Assembly: GCF_004769235.1 (NCBI RefSeq)
Contig: NZ_RQFG01000005.1
Location: forward strand, 434,001-498,000
Length of the DNA stretch: 64,000 nt
Direction: 5' to 3'
DNA from: Leptospira kanakyensis
Lineage (GTDB): Bacteria > Spirochaetota > Leptospiria > Leptospirales > Leptospiraceae
Both the position numbers and the translations under genes were made by a program. Shown here piece after piece: positions 27,589 through 38,266 of this stretch; position 1 is the stretch's first letter, and the number at the start of each line of letters is the position of its first letter. The notes beneath the pieces were generated by a model. That model searched no databases. It saw only the letters and a list, made by a program, of their open reading frames with translations, and was not told the DNA's origin.

Positions 27589-29135
27589 CAGAAGTTCGCA
27601 CTCGTTTTGCCCCATCCCCATCTGGATTTCTCCATGTAGGTGGAGCAAGAACAGCTTTATTTAATTATTTATATGCTAAGGCCAAAAAGGGAAAATTTTT
27701 ACTTCGGATCGAAGATACGGACCAGGACCGTTCTACAGAAGCATCTTTCAAAATCATTTTAGAATCTTTAAAGTGGCTCGGGATGGAATGTGATGAAGGC
27801 CCGGGAGTTGGTGGCCCGAACGGCCCGTACACTCAGTCCGAAAGAATTCATATTTATAAAGAATACACTGACAAACTGATTTCCGAAAAAAAAGCTTATC
27901 GTTGTTTTTGTTCTGCAGAAGAATTGGAAGGCAAAAAAAAACAAGCCGATGCCATGGGAATTCCTTACATCTATGATGGAAAATGTTCAGACCTTACTGA
28001 TGCAGAAATCAATTCCCAAATTGAGAAAAAAATTCCCTTTACTGTAAGATTCAAAACTCCTCATAAAATTGTCATCGTAGATGATATGATCCAAGGAAAA
28101 GTAAAGTTTGAATCCAAACTCATTGGTGACTTTATCATTGTGAAGTCTGATGGATTTCCTTCGTATAACTATGCTGTGGTGATCGATGATGCGCTAATGA
28201 AAATCACACATGTGATTCGTGGAGTAGGACACCTTTCTAACACTCCTCGCCAAATTTTAATTTTTGAAGCCTTTGGATTTCCACTCCCAAGGTTTGCTCA
28301 TGCCAGTGAAATCGTAGGAACCGATGGAAAAAAACTTTCCAAACGCGCGGGTGCGACATCCGTCCTTGCTTTCCGTGACTTAGGATATTCGAGTGATACC
28401 ATGCGTAACTACATGGCACTTCTCGGATGGACTTCTCCCGATGGAAAAGAATACATGAGCGATGAAGAACTTTGTTCCGTCTTTGATGTGGAACGCTGCT
28501 CTAAATCCCCTGCTACCTTTGATGTATTTAAAAAACTAAAAGAAGAAGAAAAGGAAACTGTTGATTTTAATAAGTTATCTTTACTTGGACTTGCAGAATA
28601 TTTAAACCCAAAATCAAAACTCAACTGGATGTCGAACAAATACATCCGCGATGTAAAAATTGAAACCTTAGGGAAGGAACTCGAACCTTTCTTAAAGGAC
28701 TGCCAAATCCCAGAAACTTATAAGTCGGGAACAAACCCACAACTCCTCTCCATTTTAGATTCAGTGCGTGTGTATTTGGATCGCCTCATCCAAGCTCCGC
28801 CCTACATCGAAGAATTCTTTTTAGAAAATCTTCAATTTGAAAACGAGGAAGCCAAACAACTTGTTTTGGATGGGAACGGTAAAGCGGTAGTCTCTGCTTT
28901 TTACCAAGCGGTCAAAGCAAAACCGTTATCAAACCCGGATGAATACAAAGAAGCCATGACCAAGGCAGGAGAAACTACGGGGGAAAAAGGAAGGACGCTC
29001 TTTATGCCGATCCGAGCCATCACTACGGGAAAATCCCATGGCCTCGAACTTCCCATCCTCTTTAGCCTTCTTGGCCAAGAAAAGCTCATCCACAGGATGG
29101 AACAGCTGGCAAAGTCGCTAAACATCGCGATTTAG
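27585..29135 (+). CDS. gltX: Glutamyl-tRNA synthetase
   Basis: The 516-residue class Ib synthetase starts [20 protein letters not shown], giving the HIGH motif as HVGG, and has KLSKRAGA for KMSKS. Other family segments include [44 protein letters not shown] and [18 protein letters not shown]. It charges tRNA-Glu with glutamate and possibly tRNA-Gln in organisms that use the GatCAB route. ATG overlaps the preceding TGA. Confidence 0.97.
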   Translation: MTEVRTRFAPSPSGFLHVGGARTALFNYLYAKAKKGKFLLRIEDTDQDRSTEASFKIILESLKWLGMECDEGPGVGGPNGPYTQSERIHIYKEYTDKLISEKKAYRCFCSAEELEGKKKQADAMGIPYIYDGKCSDLTDAEINSQIEKKIPFTVRFKTPHKIVIVDDMIQGKVKFESKLIGDFIIVKSDGFPSYNYAVVIDDALMKITHVIRGVGHLSNTPRQILIFEAFGFPLPRFAHASEIVGTDGKKLSKRAGATSVLAFRDLGYSSDTMRNYMALLGWTSPDGKEYMSDEELCSVFDVERCSKSPATFDVFKKLKEEEKETVDFNKLSLLGLAEYLNPKSKLNWMSNKYIRDVKIETLGKELEPFLKDCQIPETYKSGTNPQLLSILDSVRVYLDRLIQAPPYIEEFFLENLQFENEEAKQLVLDGNGKAVVSAFYQAVKAKPLSNPDEYKEAMTKAGETTGEKGRTLFMPIRAITTGKSHGLELPILFSLLGQEKLIHRMEQLAKSLNIAI

Positions 29136-29156
29136 GAAATTTTTTCTGAACCACAG

Positions 29157-29175
29157 TCCCCAATCAGGGATTTTT
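29157..29175 (+). terminator. Weak terminator-like hairpin after gltX
   Basis: A TCCC / GGGA stem of four base pairs with a six-base loop is followed by TTTTT, then further T-rich sequence at 29178-29186. It is short and would be a weak terminator at most. Confidence 0.3.
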
Positions 29176-29234
29176 GACTTTTTTTCTCCCTCTCCATCGT
29201 GTAATATGATAGAGAGAGGGGGAGATAGCGGCAG

Positions 29235-29837
29235 TTGACAGCACCATCTGAAGTTTTACCGTATTTGTTATGTCCCTCACCTGGGTCGTATGCGATGTTC
29301 CTACCCCCTGATATGTCCTCTGTCAAACATTTCAGAAAAGAGCTAAAAGGCACCTTGGAAGGGAACGGGTTTAGTGCAGACAATATCATGCACATTGAAT
29401 TGGCTGCTGATGAAGCCCTGACCAATGCAGTCGCAGCAAATGTTTCCTGCCATTGTGATGAAACCATTATCTGTCGTTGGAGGATTGATTCCTCCAAATT
29501 CACATTGTATATTTTGGATTATGGATCAGGACTCTCAGAGGAAGGTTCCCTTCCCGACACAGACAAAGAACTCCTTCGTTCCAACCAATCCCAATGTTTT
29601 AGCACCTTCCTTGATCACATCAAAAACCACCAAAGTAAAAAACCGGATACCCTTCCTTATAATGGTTCAGGCCAAAAACATAAGAACATGGGAAAAGGAT
29701 TGAAAATTATCAATGCCATGATGGACTCCGTTAAAGTAATGTTTCACGGAGAAGGAATGGTAGACGAAGCACCGGCGGGGTTCAAAGTTATGGGTTCCAT
29801 CATCGCTCTCGAATACGACCGTTCCAAACACTTATAA
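29235..29837 (+). CDS. RsbW-like ATP-binding serine kinase/anti-sigma regulator
   Basis: This 200-residue protein has a GHKL kinase fold: N-box ELAADEALTNAVAANV, G1-like box DYGSGLS and, after an insertion, GKGLKIINAMMDSV. Homologues such as RsbW and SpoIIAB bind sigma factors or anti-anti-sigma proteins and phosphorylate the latter. The start is TTG 29235, with GGGGGAGA about ten bases upstream; an ATG at 29295 would cut off part of the fold. The central 50 residues between the G1 and G2 boxes are longer than in RsbW and contain no recognised motif. Partner protein is not in this window. Confidence 0.78.
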   Translation: MTAPSEVLPYLLCPSPGSYAMFLPPDMSSVKHFRKELKGTLEGNGFSADNIMHIELAADEALTNAVAANVSCHCDETIICRWRIDSSKFTLYILDYGSGLSEEGSLPDTDKELLRSNQSQCFSTFLDHIKNHQSKKPDTLPYNGSGQKHKNMGKGLKIINAMMDSVKVMFHGEGMVDEAPAGFKVMGSIIALEYDRSKHL

Positions 29838-29838
29838 T

Positions 29839-30945
29839 TTGATCCTTCATATCAACACTTCCCGCGAATGGCGTGGTGGAGAACAGCAGCTTTATTATTT
29901 AGTCCAAGGACTGGCCAATTTTAAAATCCCACAAATGGTTGTAGGCCAACCGAATTCCCCTTTAGAAACAAAATGTAAAGAGAATGGTTATGAATTTGTT
30001 CCCATTGACATGCGTGGCGAGTGGGATAGAAAAGCATATAAGAATATTCGATCTCTCTGTATTTCTAAAAATGTAAAACTCATTCATACACATACCGCTC
30101 ATGCGCATACACTCGCTTTACTTGCCAAACGAAACCACTTAAACATTCCTTTGATTGTTTCTCGTAGAGTTGACTTCAAACCAAAATCAAGTTTTTTCTC
30201 TAGATGGAAATACCAACATCCGGCTAACGATTATTACCTGCCAGTGTCTCAAAAAATCAAAGAAGTAATGATTTCAAGTAAAATTGTTCCAGAAAGAATC
30301 ATTACAGTGTATTCGGGGATTGATTTAAAACGTTTTTCTAAATCTGCCCCTCACGAATACTTAAGAGAAGAATTTCATATTCCCAAAAAATGTATTGTGA
30401 TTGGAAATGTGGCCGCCCTTGTCGATCACAAAGACCAAGAGACTTTACTGAATGCCGTAGCAAAGATGAGAACAAACGTTGACTTTCGGCTGATGATTGT
30501 TGGTGATGGGAAGTTAGAGAACAAACTCAAAAACCAAGCAGAACAATTAGGAATCAAAGACAAAGTCATTTTCACAGGTTATCGTAAGGACATCCCTGCT
30601 CTTCTTTCTTTATTTGATATTTTTACGCTCACTTCCAAAGAAGAAGGCCTTGGAACTTCTGTTTTGGATGCGATGGCATCAGGCCTTCCTATCGTTGCCA
30701 CGAATGGCGGAGGGATTGGTGAAATGTTGGATCACAACGAAGGAGCTTACGTTTGTTCGGTGGGAGATTCAGAAAGTATCGCCCAAGGTTTGGACAAACT
30801 TGTTGGAACCGAAGAATTAAGAACCAAGTTCGGAACCTTCAACAAAACTTCGGTAAAACGATTTTCTGTTACCAAAACGGTTGAAAAAACAAAACTAATC
30901 TATTATTCCTTTTTAGGAGATTCTTTGTACGGAGAAGGAACATGA
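29839..30945 (+). CDS. GT4-type glycosyltransferase
   Basis: This 368-residue GT-B enzyme starts at a TTG two bases after the kinase stop: ILHINTSREWRGGEQQ is the usual N-terminal strand with the G-G loop. The C-terminal nucleotide-sugar site is intact: VIGNVAALVDHKDQETLL, LMIVGDG, DKVIFTGYRKDI, then KEEGLGTSVLDAMASG with the E-x7-E pattern and PIVATNGGGIGEML. It transfers a sugar from an activated donor to a lipid or polysaccharide at the inner membrane face. Its stop overlaps polA by ATGA. Donor and acceptor cannot be predicted. Confidence 0.88.
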   Translation: MILHINTSREWRGGEQQLYYLVQGLANFKIPQMVVGQPNSPLETKCKENGYEFVPIDMRGEWDRKAYKNIRSLCISKNVKLIHTHTAHAHTLALLAKRNHLNIPLIVSRRVDFKPKSSFFSRWKYQHPANDYYLPVSQKIKEVMISSKIVPERIITVYSGIDLKRFSKSAPHEYLREEFHIPKKCIVIGNVAALVDHKDQETLLNAVAKMRTNVDFRLMIVGDGKLENKLKNQAEQLGIKDKVIFTGYRKDIPALLSLFDIFTLTSKEEGLGTSVLDAMASGLPIVATNGGGIGEMLDHNEGAYVCSVGDSESIAQGLDKLVGTEELRTKFGTFNKTSVKRFSVTKTVEKTKLIYYSFLGDSLYGEGT

Positions 30946-33761
30946 GCGGAAGATTACTCATCATTGACGGCCATGCTTTGGCTTTCCGGGCTTATTTTGC
31001 ATTTGCCGCTTCTAACCTTACCAATTCCAAAACAGGACTACCAAGCGGCGCCATTTTTGGATTTTGGCGGATGTTATTCAAACTCCTACAAGATGAAAAA
31101 GTAACCCATATTGCTTTTACCTTTGATCCGGGCACAAGACTTGAAAGAAACGATTTGTATGAGGATTACAAAGCACATAGAAAACCAATGCCAGAGGATT
31201 TAAAACCTCAGATTCATAAAATCTATGAAATGTTAAAGGCTTTAGAGTTCCCTATGTATAAAATAGATGGAATCGAAGCTGACGATATCATAGGATCATT
31301 ATGTAAAAAATTCGGAAAAGATTTTGAAGAAATCGTCATACTTTCCAGTGATAAAGACTTATACCAAGTCCTCGACAAAAACATACACATGTTACGTGGG
31401 AAACGTGGTGTTTCCGAATTTGAAAAAATAGATCCTAAATGGGTCAAAACAAATATTGGAATCACCAAAGAACAAGTCACCGATTATATGGGTCTGTTAG
31501 GTGATGCCTCTGACAACATTCCCGGAGTCAAAGGGATTGGAGAAAAGGGAGCCGCCAAACTCATCCAAGAGTTTGGAGATTTGGAAACCATTTATAAAAA
31601 ACTAGATAAAATCAAAAACAAATCACTCATTGATAAGTTGGCTGCTGAAAAAGAGAATGCCTTTTTATCTCGGAAACTGGCGACCATTGTCACCAACCTC
31701 AAACTCGATATAAAAAAAACAGATCTAAAAATTCCAAATTATTATGATCCGGCAAAAGTACAATACTTCAAAGATGAAGGATACAATGTCCTCCACCGTG
31801 ATCTTGCCAAACAAGCTGGGATTCCGATCGCAAGTGATGGAGATTCTAAAGATAAAACTGCCGAACCATCCACTGGCAAAAAAGGAAAACAATCTAAAGA
31901 AGATGAAGCAAACGAAGAAACTGACAAAAAATCAAACAAAGGTTCTGCGGTAACAAAAAAGAATTACAAACGAATCCAAACCTTGGATGAATTGAAAAAA
32001 ATTGTCTCAAAACTCGATCCTAAAAAAATAATTTGTGTCGATACAGAAACCACTTCTCAAGATCCAATGCTTGCTGAGTTACTTGGGGTTTCCTTTTCTC
32101 AGGAACCTGGAGTCGCTTACTATATAGCTTTCTCTCACCCAGAGTCCATCTATAGCCATCTACTCCCTTCTCCCGAAGAAAGCCTTTCTGTTTTAAAACC
32201 AATGTTTACCGATCCCAAATGGAAAAAAGTGGGACAAAACATCAAATACGATCTTTTAGTGCTTCGTAATTATGGTGTAGAGTTAGCGGGAATTCATTTT
32301 GATACGATGTTAGCCTCTTACCTTTTGAATCCAGGGGAACGCCGCCACAATATGGATGATATGGCTGTTGACTATTTGGATTACAAAACCATCACTTACG
32401 ATGAATTAGTTGGAACGGGAAAGAAAAAACAAAACTTATACGATATTGATCCAGAAAAAGTTTCCGAATATGCCTGCGAAGATGCAGACATTACCCTTCA
32501 ACTTCATAATGTTCTCTCACCAAAAATGGAAGAAGGAATTCACAAAAAACTTTTATATGAAATTGAAATGCCAGTGTTACATACTTTGGCTGATATGGAA
32601 TTTGAAGGGATTGCAGTAGAAAAAGGATATTTTGAATCACTTTCCAAAATCTTTGAAACAAAAATCAAAGAACACGAAAAAAACATTCACTTCTACGCAG
32701 GAAGACCATTTAACGTTAACTCAACGAAAGAACTCCAAACCGTTTTATTCGAAGATTTAAGATTACCTGCTGAGAAAAAAACACAAACAGGATATTCTAC
32801 CGACCATTCGGTTCTAGAATCTCTCCAAGGAACCCATCCCATCATCGATGATTTACTTGGACTTCGTAAATTCTCAAAACTAAAATCCACTTATACAGAC
32901 ACTCTACCAACACTCATCAATCCCAAAACGGGACGAATCCATACAAGTTATAACCAAACTATTGCGGCTACGGGAAGGTTATCTTCCACAAATCCAAACT
33001 TACAAAACATCCCCATCAAAGATGAGGAAGGGAGATTACTTAGAAAGGGTTTTATTGCAAAAAAAGGTTACGAGATTCTTTCTCTCGACTATAGCCAAAT
33101 TGAACTTAGAATTATGGCCCACTTTGCCAATGATCCGCAAATGATGAGTGCTTATCAATCAGGAGCGGATATCCACAGAAAAACTGCCGCTGGGATCTTT
33201 GGAGTTTCCGAAGACCAGGTAACACCAGATATGCGAAACAAAGCAAAAGTGGTAAACTTTTCAGTAATATATGGAGTCACATCCTTTGGTCTTTCAAATA
33301 ATTTAAGAATTAGCCGGAAAGAAGCAAAAGAGTTTATCGAAAAGTATTTTGCCACCTACAAAGGTGTTCAAACTTATATGGAAGAAATTGTGGAGTTCTG
33401 CAAAGAACATGGATATGTGGAAACACTTCTTGGTCGCAGACGTTACTTACCAGACATCCATTCCAAACACAAAATGGCAAGTGAAGCGGCCAAACGTGTT
33501 GCGATTAACTCTCCCATCCAGGGAACATCGGCCGATATGATAAAGCTTGCGATGATCCAAATCCATAACAAAATCAAAAAGAACGGTTTTGATTCTAAAC
33601 TCCTTCTCCAAGTCCATGACGAACTTGTTTTCGAAGTGAATCCGAAGGAAAAAAAAGAATTCTACCAAATGGCAAAAGAAGAAATGGAATCTGCGATGAA
33701 ACTAAAAGTTCCGATTGTCGCCCAAGGTAAGTTTGGCGGTGATTGGGATGAAGCACATTAG
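30942..33761 (+). CDS. polA: DNA polymerase I
   Basis: The 939-residue protein has all three PolA domains: 5'-3' exonuclease (LLIIDGHALAFRAYF, ILSSDKDLYQVL, DYMGLLGDASDNIPG), a 3'-5' proofreading domain with its acidic residues intact (ICVDTETTSQDP, NIKYDLLVLR, YACEDADITLQL), and the polymerase domain with STNPNLQNIPI, LDYSQIELRIMAHF, RNKAKVVNFSVIYG and QVHDELVFEV. It fills gaps and removes RNA primers during replication and repair. A Lys/Glu-rich linker of about 40 residues around position 310 is longer than usual. ATG overlaps the GT4 stop. Confidence 0.97.
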   Translation: MSGRLLIIDGHALAFRAYFAFAASNLTNSKTGLPSGAIFGFWRMLFKLLQDEKVTHIAFTFDPGTRLERNDLYEDYKAHRKPMPEDLKPQIHKIYEMLKALEFPMYKIDGIEADDIIGSLCKKFGKDFEEIVILSSDKDLYQVLDKNIHMLRGKRGVSEFEKIDPKWVKTNIGITKEQVTDYMGLLGDASDNIPGVKGIGEKGAAKLIQEFGDLETIYKKLDKIKNKSLIDKLAAEKENAFLSRKLATIVTNLKLDIKKTDLKIPNYYDPAKVQYFKDEGYNVLHRDLAKQAGIPIASDGDSKDKTAEPSTGKKGKQSKEDEANEETDKKSNKGSAVTKKNYKRIQTLDELKKIVSKLDPKKIICVDTETTSQDPMLAELLGVSFSQEPGVAYYIAFSHPESIYSHLLPSPEESLSVLKPMFTDPKWKKVGQNIKYDLLVLRNYGVELAGIHFDTMLASYLLNPGERRHNMDDMAVDYLDYKTITYDELVGTGKKKQNLYDIDPEKVSEYACEDADITLQLHNVLSPKMEEGIHKKLLYEIEMPVLHTLADMEFEGIAVEKGYFESLSKIFETKIKEHEKNIHFYAGRPFNVNSTKELQTVLFEDLRLPAEKKTQTGYSTDHSVLESLQGTHPIIDDLLGLRKFSKLKSTYTDTLPTLINPKTGRIHTSYNQTIAATGRLSSTNPNLQNIPIKDEEGRLLRKGFIAKKGYEILSLDYSQIELRIMAHFANDPQMMSAYQSGADIHRKTAAGIFGVSEDQVTPDMRNKAKVVNFSVIYGVTSFGLSNNLRISRKEAKEFIEKYFATYKGVQTYMEEIVEFCKEHGYVETLLGRRRYLPDIHSKHKMASEAAKRVAINSPIQGTSADMIKLAMIQIHNKIKKNGFDSKLLLQVHDELVFEVNPKEKKEFYQMAKEEMESAMKLKVPIVAQGKFGGDWDEAH

Positions 33762-35448
33762 GCCATTTGCCTTAGTTTTAGTTTTTTTTACACTCTACCT
33801 CTGGAATGCAAAAGTCCTATTCGAATCGGACAACCTCTATGGTCGTTTTGATTGGGACATGTATAGTTTCCATGTCGAATTTTTAAGAAAATCATTTTTA
33901 GAATTTGGAACCATTCCTTTATGGAATCCTTATTACGGAGCAGGGTTTCCCGTTTGGGAGAATCCAACAAGTAAGGTGGGAAGTATCACGCATCTACTTG
34001 TTCTTTTTTTTCCTACACTGAATGCGCTCAAAATTAGTTTTCTCGTATACTTTATCCTTTCTGGATTTCTAAACTTTCATTCCTTTCGGCTTTATACAAA
34101 GTCCACCAGCTTATCATCATTATTCTTTGTATTTTTATTTCAATTTTCGGGATTTGTATTTCAAAAATTATATGCGGGTCATTTAAACCAAATTCCGGGA
34201 TTATTTTTACCATCCCTCGTGTTTTACATTTTATATTTTGTTCAAAATAGAAATTGGGGAATTGGAATCTTAATTACCATAATCACCTATATTTTGTTAT
34301 CTGAAGGAAGCATTTACCCGCTAACACAAATCCTCCTCCTTCTATTCTTTTTAGTTCCCCGAGAAATTTACATTTCCAAATCCCCAAAACAAAGTTTCAT
34401 CAATCTTTCCATTTTAACTTTATTTATATTAGTTGTCCTCTCCTTCAAGTGGGTTCCTACTTATGAATTCATTCACAAAGTAGGAAGGCATTTTGTAGCA
34501 GACACGTTTTCACTTACCCATAAAGACCTGTATTTTATTTTTTTTGGATCTTCCCAACACCCTCACCTCACAACGTCCATTTCTCAAATGCAATATCGGT
34601 ATTGGGAATATGGAAACTATTTAGGACAATTCCCACTCTACCTTTTCCTTCTACTTTTTTTCATAAAAAAAAGAATGTTACCGGTTTTATTTTTACTAGG
34701 ACTTGTTTTGTGGATGATGATGGGAAAAATTTCTCCCTATTCACCTGCGTCACTCCTCGAACAGTTGCCCATTTATTCATGGGAACGAGTGTACCCTCGT
34801 TGGAGCCTCAGTGTTGTATTTTTATATACTTGGTGTTTGGCGGTGGGATTTCAAAATCTATGGGACTGGATTCCCTCTAGGTATCATAAAGGTTTAGAAA
34901 TTCTGACTATCCTTTGTTTCCTCTTCCATACCCAAGATACAAAACTAATGAATACAAAATACTTATCTGAGATTTTTATTCTACCTTTACCAAAGATAGA
35001 CATTAAGAACCCAAATGTCTATCCAATCACTGTGCCCACAGTTCCTGATTACGGTTCTGATTCGAGGATGTTACCCGCCATCCAGTCAAACCTTTCGACA
35101 AACGATATATATGAAAACTTAACCTTCTATTTCACAAACCAAACCATCACTGACAAGGATTACAGAGGAGAAGTATATCTTCTTTCTACAAAAAAAGAAT
35201 TCAAACCTAAATCATGGAAACCAGATCGATATGAGTTTGATAATTTACCCAAAGGAGAAACTTTGATTTTCAATCAAAAGTATCATCCTGGATTTGTTAC
35301 CTCCATTCCAGGTTTAGAGCCTTGTTCCTATAATGGATACCTTGCGATACAACCAACAAAGGATATTCCAAATGTTACTATTTTTTATTCTTTTGTTCGG
35401 AGTGTTTGGTATTTCCGAAAACCTTGGGTAAATTGCAAAATATTCTAA
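33748..35448 (+). CDS. Polytopic membrane protein, GT-C glycosyltransferase-like
   Basis: This 566-residue protein has about eleven hydrophobic helices and a periplasm-facing first loop with D-W-D-M-Y (YGRFDWDMYSFHVEFLRKSF), as in GT-C or YfhO-like enzymes that use lipid-linked sugars. A C-terminal soluble tail follows. ATG 33748 lies inside polA in another frame, with GGTG upstream, so the two genes overlap by 14 bases. The DxD motif and fold suggest but do not prove glycosyl transfer; it may act with the GT4 enzyme two genes upstream. Confidence 0.65.
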   Translation: MKHIRPFALVLVFFTLYLWNAKVLFESDNLYGRFDWDMYSFHVEFLRKSFLEFGTIPLWNPYYGAGFPVWENPTSKVGSITHLLVLFFPTLNALKISFLVYFILSGFLNFHSFRLYTKSTSLSSLFFVFLFQFSGFVFQKLYAGHLNQIPGLFLPSLVFYILYFVQNRNWGIGILITIITYILLSEGSIYPLTQILLLLFFLVPREIYISKSPKQSFINLSILTLFILVVLSFKWVPTYEFIHKVGRHFVADTFSLTHKDLYFIFFGSSQHPHLTTSISQMQYRYWEYGNYLGQFPLYLFLLLFFIKKRMLPVLFLLGLVLWMMMGKISPYSPASLLEQLPIYSWERVYPRWSLSVVFLYTWCLAVGFQNLWDWIPSRYHKGLEILTILCFLFHTQDTKLMNTKYLSEIFILPLPKIDIKNPNVYPITVPTVPDYGSDSRMLPAIQSNLSTNDIYENLTFYFTNQTITDKDYRGEVYLLSTKKEFKPKSWKPDRYEFDNLPKGETLIFNQKYHPGFVTSIPGLEPCSYNGYLAIQPTKDIPNVTIFYSFVRSVWYFRKPWVNCKIF

Positions 35449-35531
35449 TACAATTTCTTTCAGACTTTCTCATTTCCAACCTGGCTTAATCTATTTGACA
35501 CAAACTGATTCCAGACTCAAATTTTACCACT

Positions 35532-36185
35532 ATGTGTAACTTGTTATCTTGGAGACTTGTATTAGAGGGTGAAAAACAATCTGATTGGTTTCATAGGCTA
35601 TCCCAAGATACAATCAATAGACACATCAAAGCAAACTCCGCCCTTTTTGAAATCAAACATCCCAAAAGCCAGATCCAATCGTTTCAAATTGATGGTGAAA
35701 AAATCATTTCTTCAACCAATGTCTGGGGAACAAAACCATCTTGGTGTCCAGACTTTCTTACCAATACAAAATCGGAAAAATTAGTTTCCTCTCCGTATTG
35801 GAGCCAGTACATGCAGAACCGTATCCTTGTGCCCGTTCATTCTTTTTTTGAATGGCAAACCCAACGGACTGGCAAAAAACATAAATATGAAATTACATTC
35901 AAAAATCCTAATTCCTATTTTGTTGGATTATGGGGGGAAGAAAATGGAATTCGTTGGATTACGATTCTTACTGGTGAAGCAAACGAAAAAATGAAAACCA
36001 TCCATAACGATGGAGAAAACAAACACCGCCAACCTATTGTTATGCCATTGCAAAATCAAAATAATTGGTTGGACCATTCTGTCAAAAATCCAAAAGACAT
36101 TACAGACTTATTGTATAGGTTCACTCCAGATGATACAACGGAAGTCGATCTGAACAAGGAACAAACTCTATTCGACGAAATATAA
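35532..36185 (+). CDS. yedK: SRAP domain protein (YedK/HMCES-like abasic-site DNA protein crosslinker)
   Basis: The 217-residue protein starts MCN, so Cys2 becomes the N-terminal residue after methionine removal and can form the thiazolidine crosslink to abasic sites. The other SRAP residues are visible: N and E of TNTKSE (family NARAE), E of FFEWQ after ILVPVHS, and His of KHRQPIVMP. HMCES/YedK proteins shield abasic sites in single-stranded DNA. The start has little Shine-Dalgarno. It is monocistronic here. Confidence 0.88.
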   Translation: MCNLLSWRLVLEGEKQSDWFHRLSQDTINRHIKANSALFEIKHPKSQIQSFQIDGEKIISSTNVWGTKPSWCPDFLTNTKSEKLVSSPYWSQYMQNRILVPVHSFFEWQTQRTGKKHKYEITFKNPNSYFVGLWGEENGIRWITILTGEANEKMKTIHNDGENKHRQPIVMPLQNQNNWLDHSVKNPKDITDLLYRFTPDDTTEVDLNKEQTLFDEI

Positions 36186-36220
36186 AACTCAAATATTTCC
36201 CAATCTTCAATACATTTTAA

Positions 36221-36238
36221 CTGTCACCAATTTGTAAC
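36221..36238 (+). promoter_or_regulatory. Pho-box-like direct repeat, upstream copy
   Basis: The sequence CTGTCACCAATTTGTAAC contains TGTCA at 36222 and TGTAA at 36233, exactly 11 bases apart, as in PhoB boxes (TGTCA-N6-TGTCA). It lies about 100 bases before the OlsB-like start, a gene often controlled by phosphate starvation in other bacteria. Confidence 0.5.
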
Positions 36239-36276
36239 AAACAAACAATTCCTTCCATTCACTGATTTTCACCCTT

Positions 36277-36294
36277 TTGTCACATTGTCGTAAC
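36277..36294 (+). promoter_or_regulatory. Pho-box-like direct repeat, downstream copy
   Basis: TTGTCACATTGTCGTAAC has TGTCA at 36278 and CGTAA at 36289, again 11 bases apart, and sits 56 bases after the first copy. It would place a weak -10 (TACCTT) about ten bases downstream, the geometry of PhoB-activated promoters. Confidence 0.5.
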
Positions 36295-36340
36295 CGATTC
36301 ATTTTACCTTATCCTCAGATAAACAAGAGGATACATTCCG

Positions 36341-37117
36341 ATGAAACCAAATACAATAAGCAAAACAGAACGAATCCTAGAAGTTCGTTTGGCTGAAAAC
36401 CAACTAGAAATTGAAAGAGCACTTGCACTACGTTATGAAGTGTTCAACTTAGAAATGGGAGAAGGTCTGCCACAATCTTCTGCCACTCGTAAAGACCGTG
36501 ATGAGTACGATTTGTACTGCCACCACTTAATCGTTATCGATAAATCAACAGATGACAAAAAAATTGTAGGAACTTACCGAATTTTAACACGCCAAAATGC
36601 AAAAAACGGAATTGGTTTTTACAGTGAAAACGAATTTGATATCACTTCTATTTATAACCTTCCCGATGAAATTGCAGAAGTAGGACGTTCTTGTGTTCAC
36701 CCTGACTACCGCGATGGTTCGGTGATCTCTTTACTTTGGCAAGGGCTTGCAGAGTTTATGAATAAACATAATGTTCGTTACCTCATGGGTTGCGGATCCA
36801 TCCACTCCACTGACGCGGGAGTTGCTTCTCAATCTTATGGATTTTTGAAAGCAAAAGACGCCATTGCTCCGGAAGAATTTCGGGTGTATCCAAACCCTGA
36901 CTTTGTTCTCCCTGGGTTTGATGCCGATTTTCAAGTAGAAGATCCAAAAACAATCTCCAAAAATATCCCTCCACTTTTGAAAGGATACCTCCGGGTAGGT
37001 GCTAAAATCTGTGGAATTCCTGCACTGGATTCTGTTTTTGGTACTACAGATGTGTTTATTCTTTTCGACCGCAAGGAAATCACGGAGAGATATGCGAAAC
37101 ACTATATGAATGCATGA
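36341..37117 (+). CDS. olsB: OlsB-like GNAT N-acyltransferase (ornithine lipid synthesis)
   Basis: This 258-residue protein shows the OlsB plan: [55 protein letters not shown] and, near the end, [25 protein letters not shown]. OlsB transfers a 3-hydroxyacyl group from ACP to ornithine to make lyso-ornithine lipid. The family also includes haemolysin-like acyltransferases, so substrate is inferred. No OlsA partner is nearby. Its last bases overlap the next gene's ATG and two Pho-box-like repeats lie upstream. Confidence 0.72.
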   Translation: MKPNTISKTERILEVRLAENQLEIERALALRYEVFNLEMGEGLPQSSATRKDRDEYDLYCHHLIVIDKSTDDKKIVGTYRILTRQNAKNGIGFYSENEFDITSIYNLPDEIAEVGRSCVHPDYRDGSVISLLWQGLAEFMNKHNVRYLMGCGSIHSTDAGVASQSYGFLKAKDAIAPEEFRVYPNPDFVLPGFDADFQVEDPKTISKNIPPLLKGYLRVGAKICGIPALDSVFGTTDVFILFDRKEITERYAKHYMNA

Positions 37118-38244
37118 GCCTTAACCAGGAAATAGATTACCAGCACCCCACAAAACAGGATCAAATTCGATTTTTCGGTTTTACCCTTTTTTTGGTTCTT
37201 ACGATCTGTGCTGGTTATTTCCTGGGCCTTCCTCGGTATTATCTCGGATGGTTTTCTTTTGCGATTGCATCGTTCTCTGTGGCCGGAAACGATGCAGTCC
37301 AAACCATCGGAACCTTTATCGAAAGTAAAAAATCGGTCCACTGGCTCCAAAAGATTCTCGTTTTTGGTGGTCTTTTATTTTTTGTTCATTTGATCGCTTG
37401 GTTTTTACACGGCGGCGAAATCCATTTTCATAGATTAGATTCTATTCCTGAAACCAAAGACTTCAACCTCCTCCAACTTCTCGCACCGGTTTTACTTGTA
37501 GTCATCACGAGACTTAGGGCACCTGTTTCTACAACATTTCTCGTATTAGGTTTGTTTGGCGGCAAGAGTATCGACCAAATGTTAACCAAATCCTTTTTCG
37601 GATATGGCCTTGCATTCCTTGCAGCAATTGTTGTTTGGGCCATCCTAGTCAAAGTTGACCCACACGAATACCATGATGTCCACACACCCGATCCCGTTTC
37701 CGAACGCCGGTGGTCTAGATTGCAATGGCTTTCTACAATGTATCTTTGGGTGGCATGGTTATTACAAGACACAGCAAACATTGCCGTATTTTTACCTAGG
37801 CAGTTGGGGATCATCGAATTCTTAACCGCAGTTTTTATTCTCATCATTGCCTTACTCATCATCATTCGCACCAATGGCGGAACCATCCAACGAGTGGTTT
37901 CAGAAAAATCTGACATCCAGTGGGCCAAGGCAGCAACCATTGTGGATTTGGTTTATGGAAGTTTACTCTTCTTTTTCCAATACATAAGCAATATCCCCAT
38001 GTCCACTACCTGGGCTTTTCTTGGTCTCCTTGCCGGTCGTGAAATCATTCTAAATGTCATCACCTACAAAGACCTTCCCTATCTCGACACCTTCCGCAAA
38101 GTCGGAAAGGACGTAGTTCTTGCAACGATCGGGATTCTTGTTTCCATTTTGGTGTTTTTTCTTTCCTACTTTCTCTACCCAGAGCAGAGAGCCAATATCC
38201 CCCTCGAATTTTGGAAAACGCCAGTCCAAGAAGATTCCCTATAA
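37114..38244 (+). CDS. PiT-family-like phosphate transporter
   Basis: The 376-residue membrane protein carries the two PiT repeats: near the N-terminus the [11 protein letters not shown] motif (family A/G-N-D), then [16 protein letters not shown] and, in the second half, [18 protein letters not shown], both the P-x-S-T-T signature. In place of the second N-D motif there is L-Q-D-T-A-N-I-A. It has about ten TM helices. PiT proteins import phosphate with cations at low affinity. It starts at ATG 37114, overlapping the OlsB stop, so both belong to one operon. Confidence 0.7.
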   Translation: MSLNQEIDYQHPTKQDQIRFFGFTLFLVLTICAGYFLGLPRYYLGWFSFAIASFSVAGNDAVQTIGTFIESKKSVHWLQKILVFGGLLFFVHLIAWFLHGGEIHFHRLDSIPETKDFNLLQLLAPVLLVVITRLRAPVSTTFLVLGLFGGKSIDQMLTKSFFGYGLAFLAAIVVWAILVKVDPHEYHDVHTPDPVSERRWSRLQWLSTMYLWVAWLLQDTANIAVFLPRQLGIIEFLTAVFILIIALLIIIRTNGGTIQRVVSEKSDIQWAKAATIVDLVYGSLLFFFQYISNIPMSTTWAFLGLLAGREIILNVITYKDLPYLDTFRKVGKDVVLATIGILVSILVFFLSYFLYPEQRANIPLEFWKTPVQEDSL

Positions 38245-38266
38245 TTTTCTTTGACAGTACCTGCAA

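Noticed and set aside
29174..29207. TTGACT...TAATAT promoter before the RsbW-like gene
   Set aside because: The spacing is about 22 bases, too long for a standard housekeeping promoter.
29132..29503. 123-residue minus-strand frame overlapping the RsbW-like gene
   Set aside because: No motif, and the opposing frame has clear GHKL boxes.
38251..38256. TTGACA as a -35 element for hemO
   Set aside because: No acceptable -10 hexamer lies 16-18 bases downstream, so I did not call the promoter.
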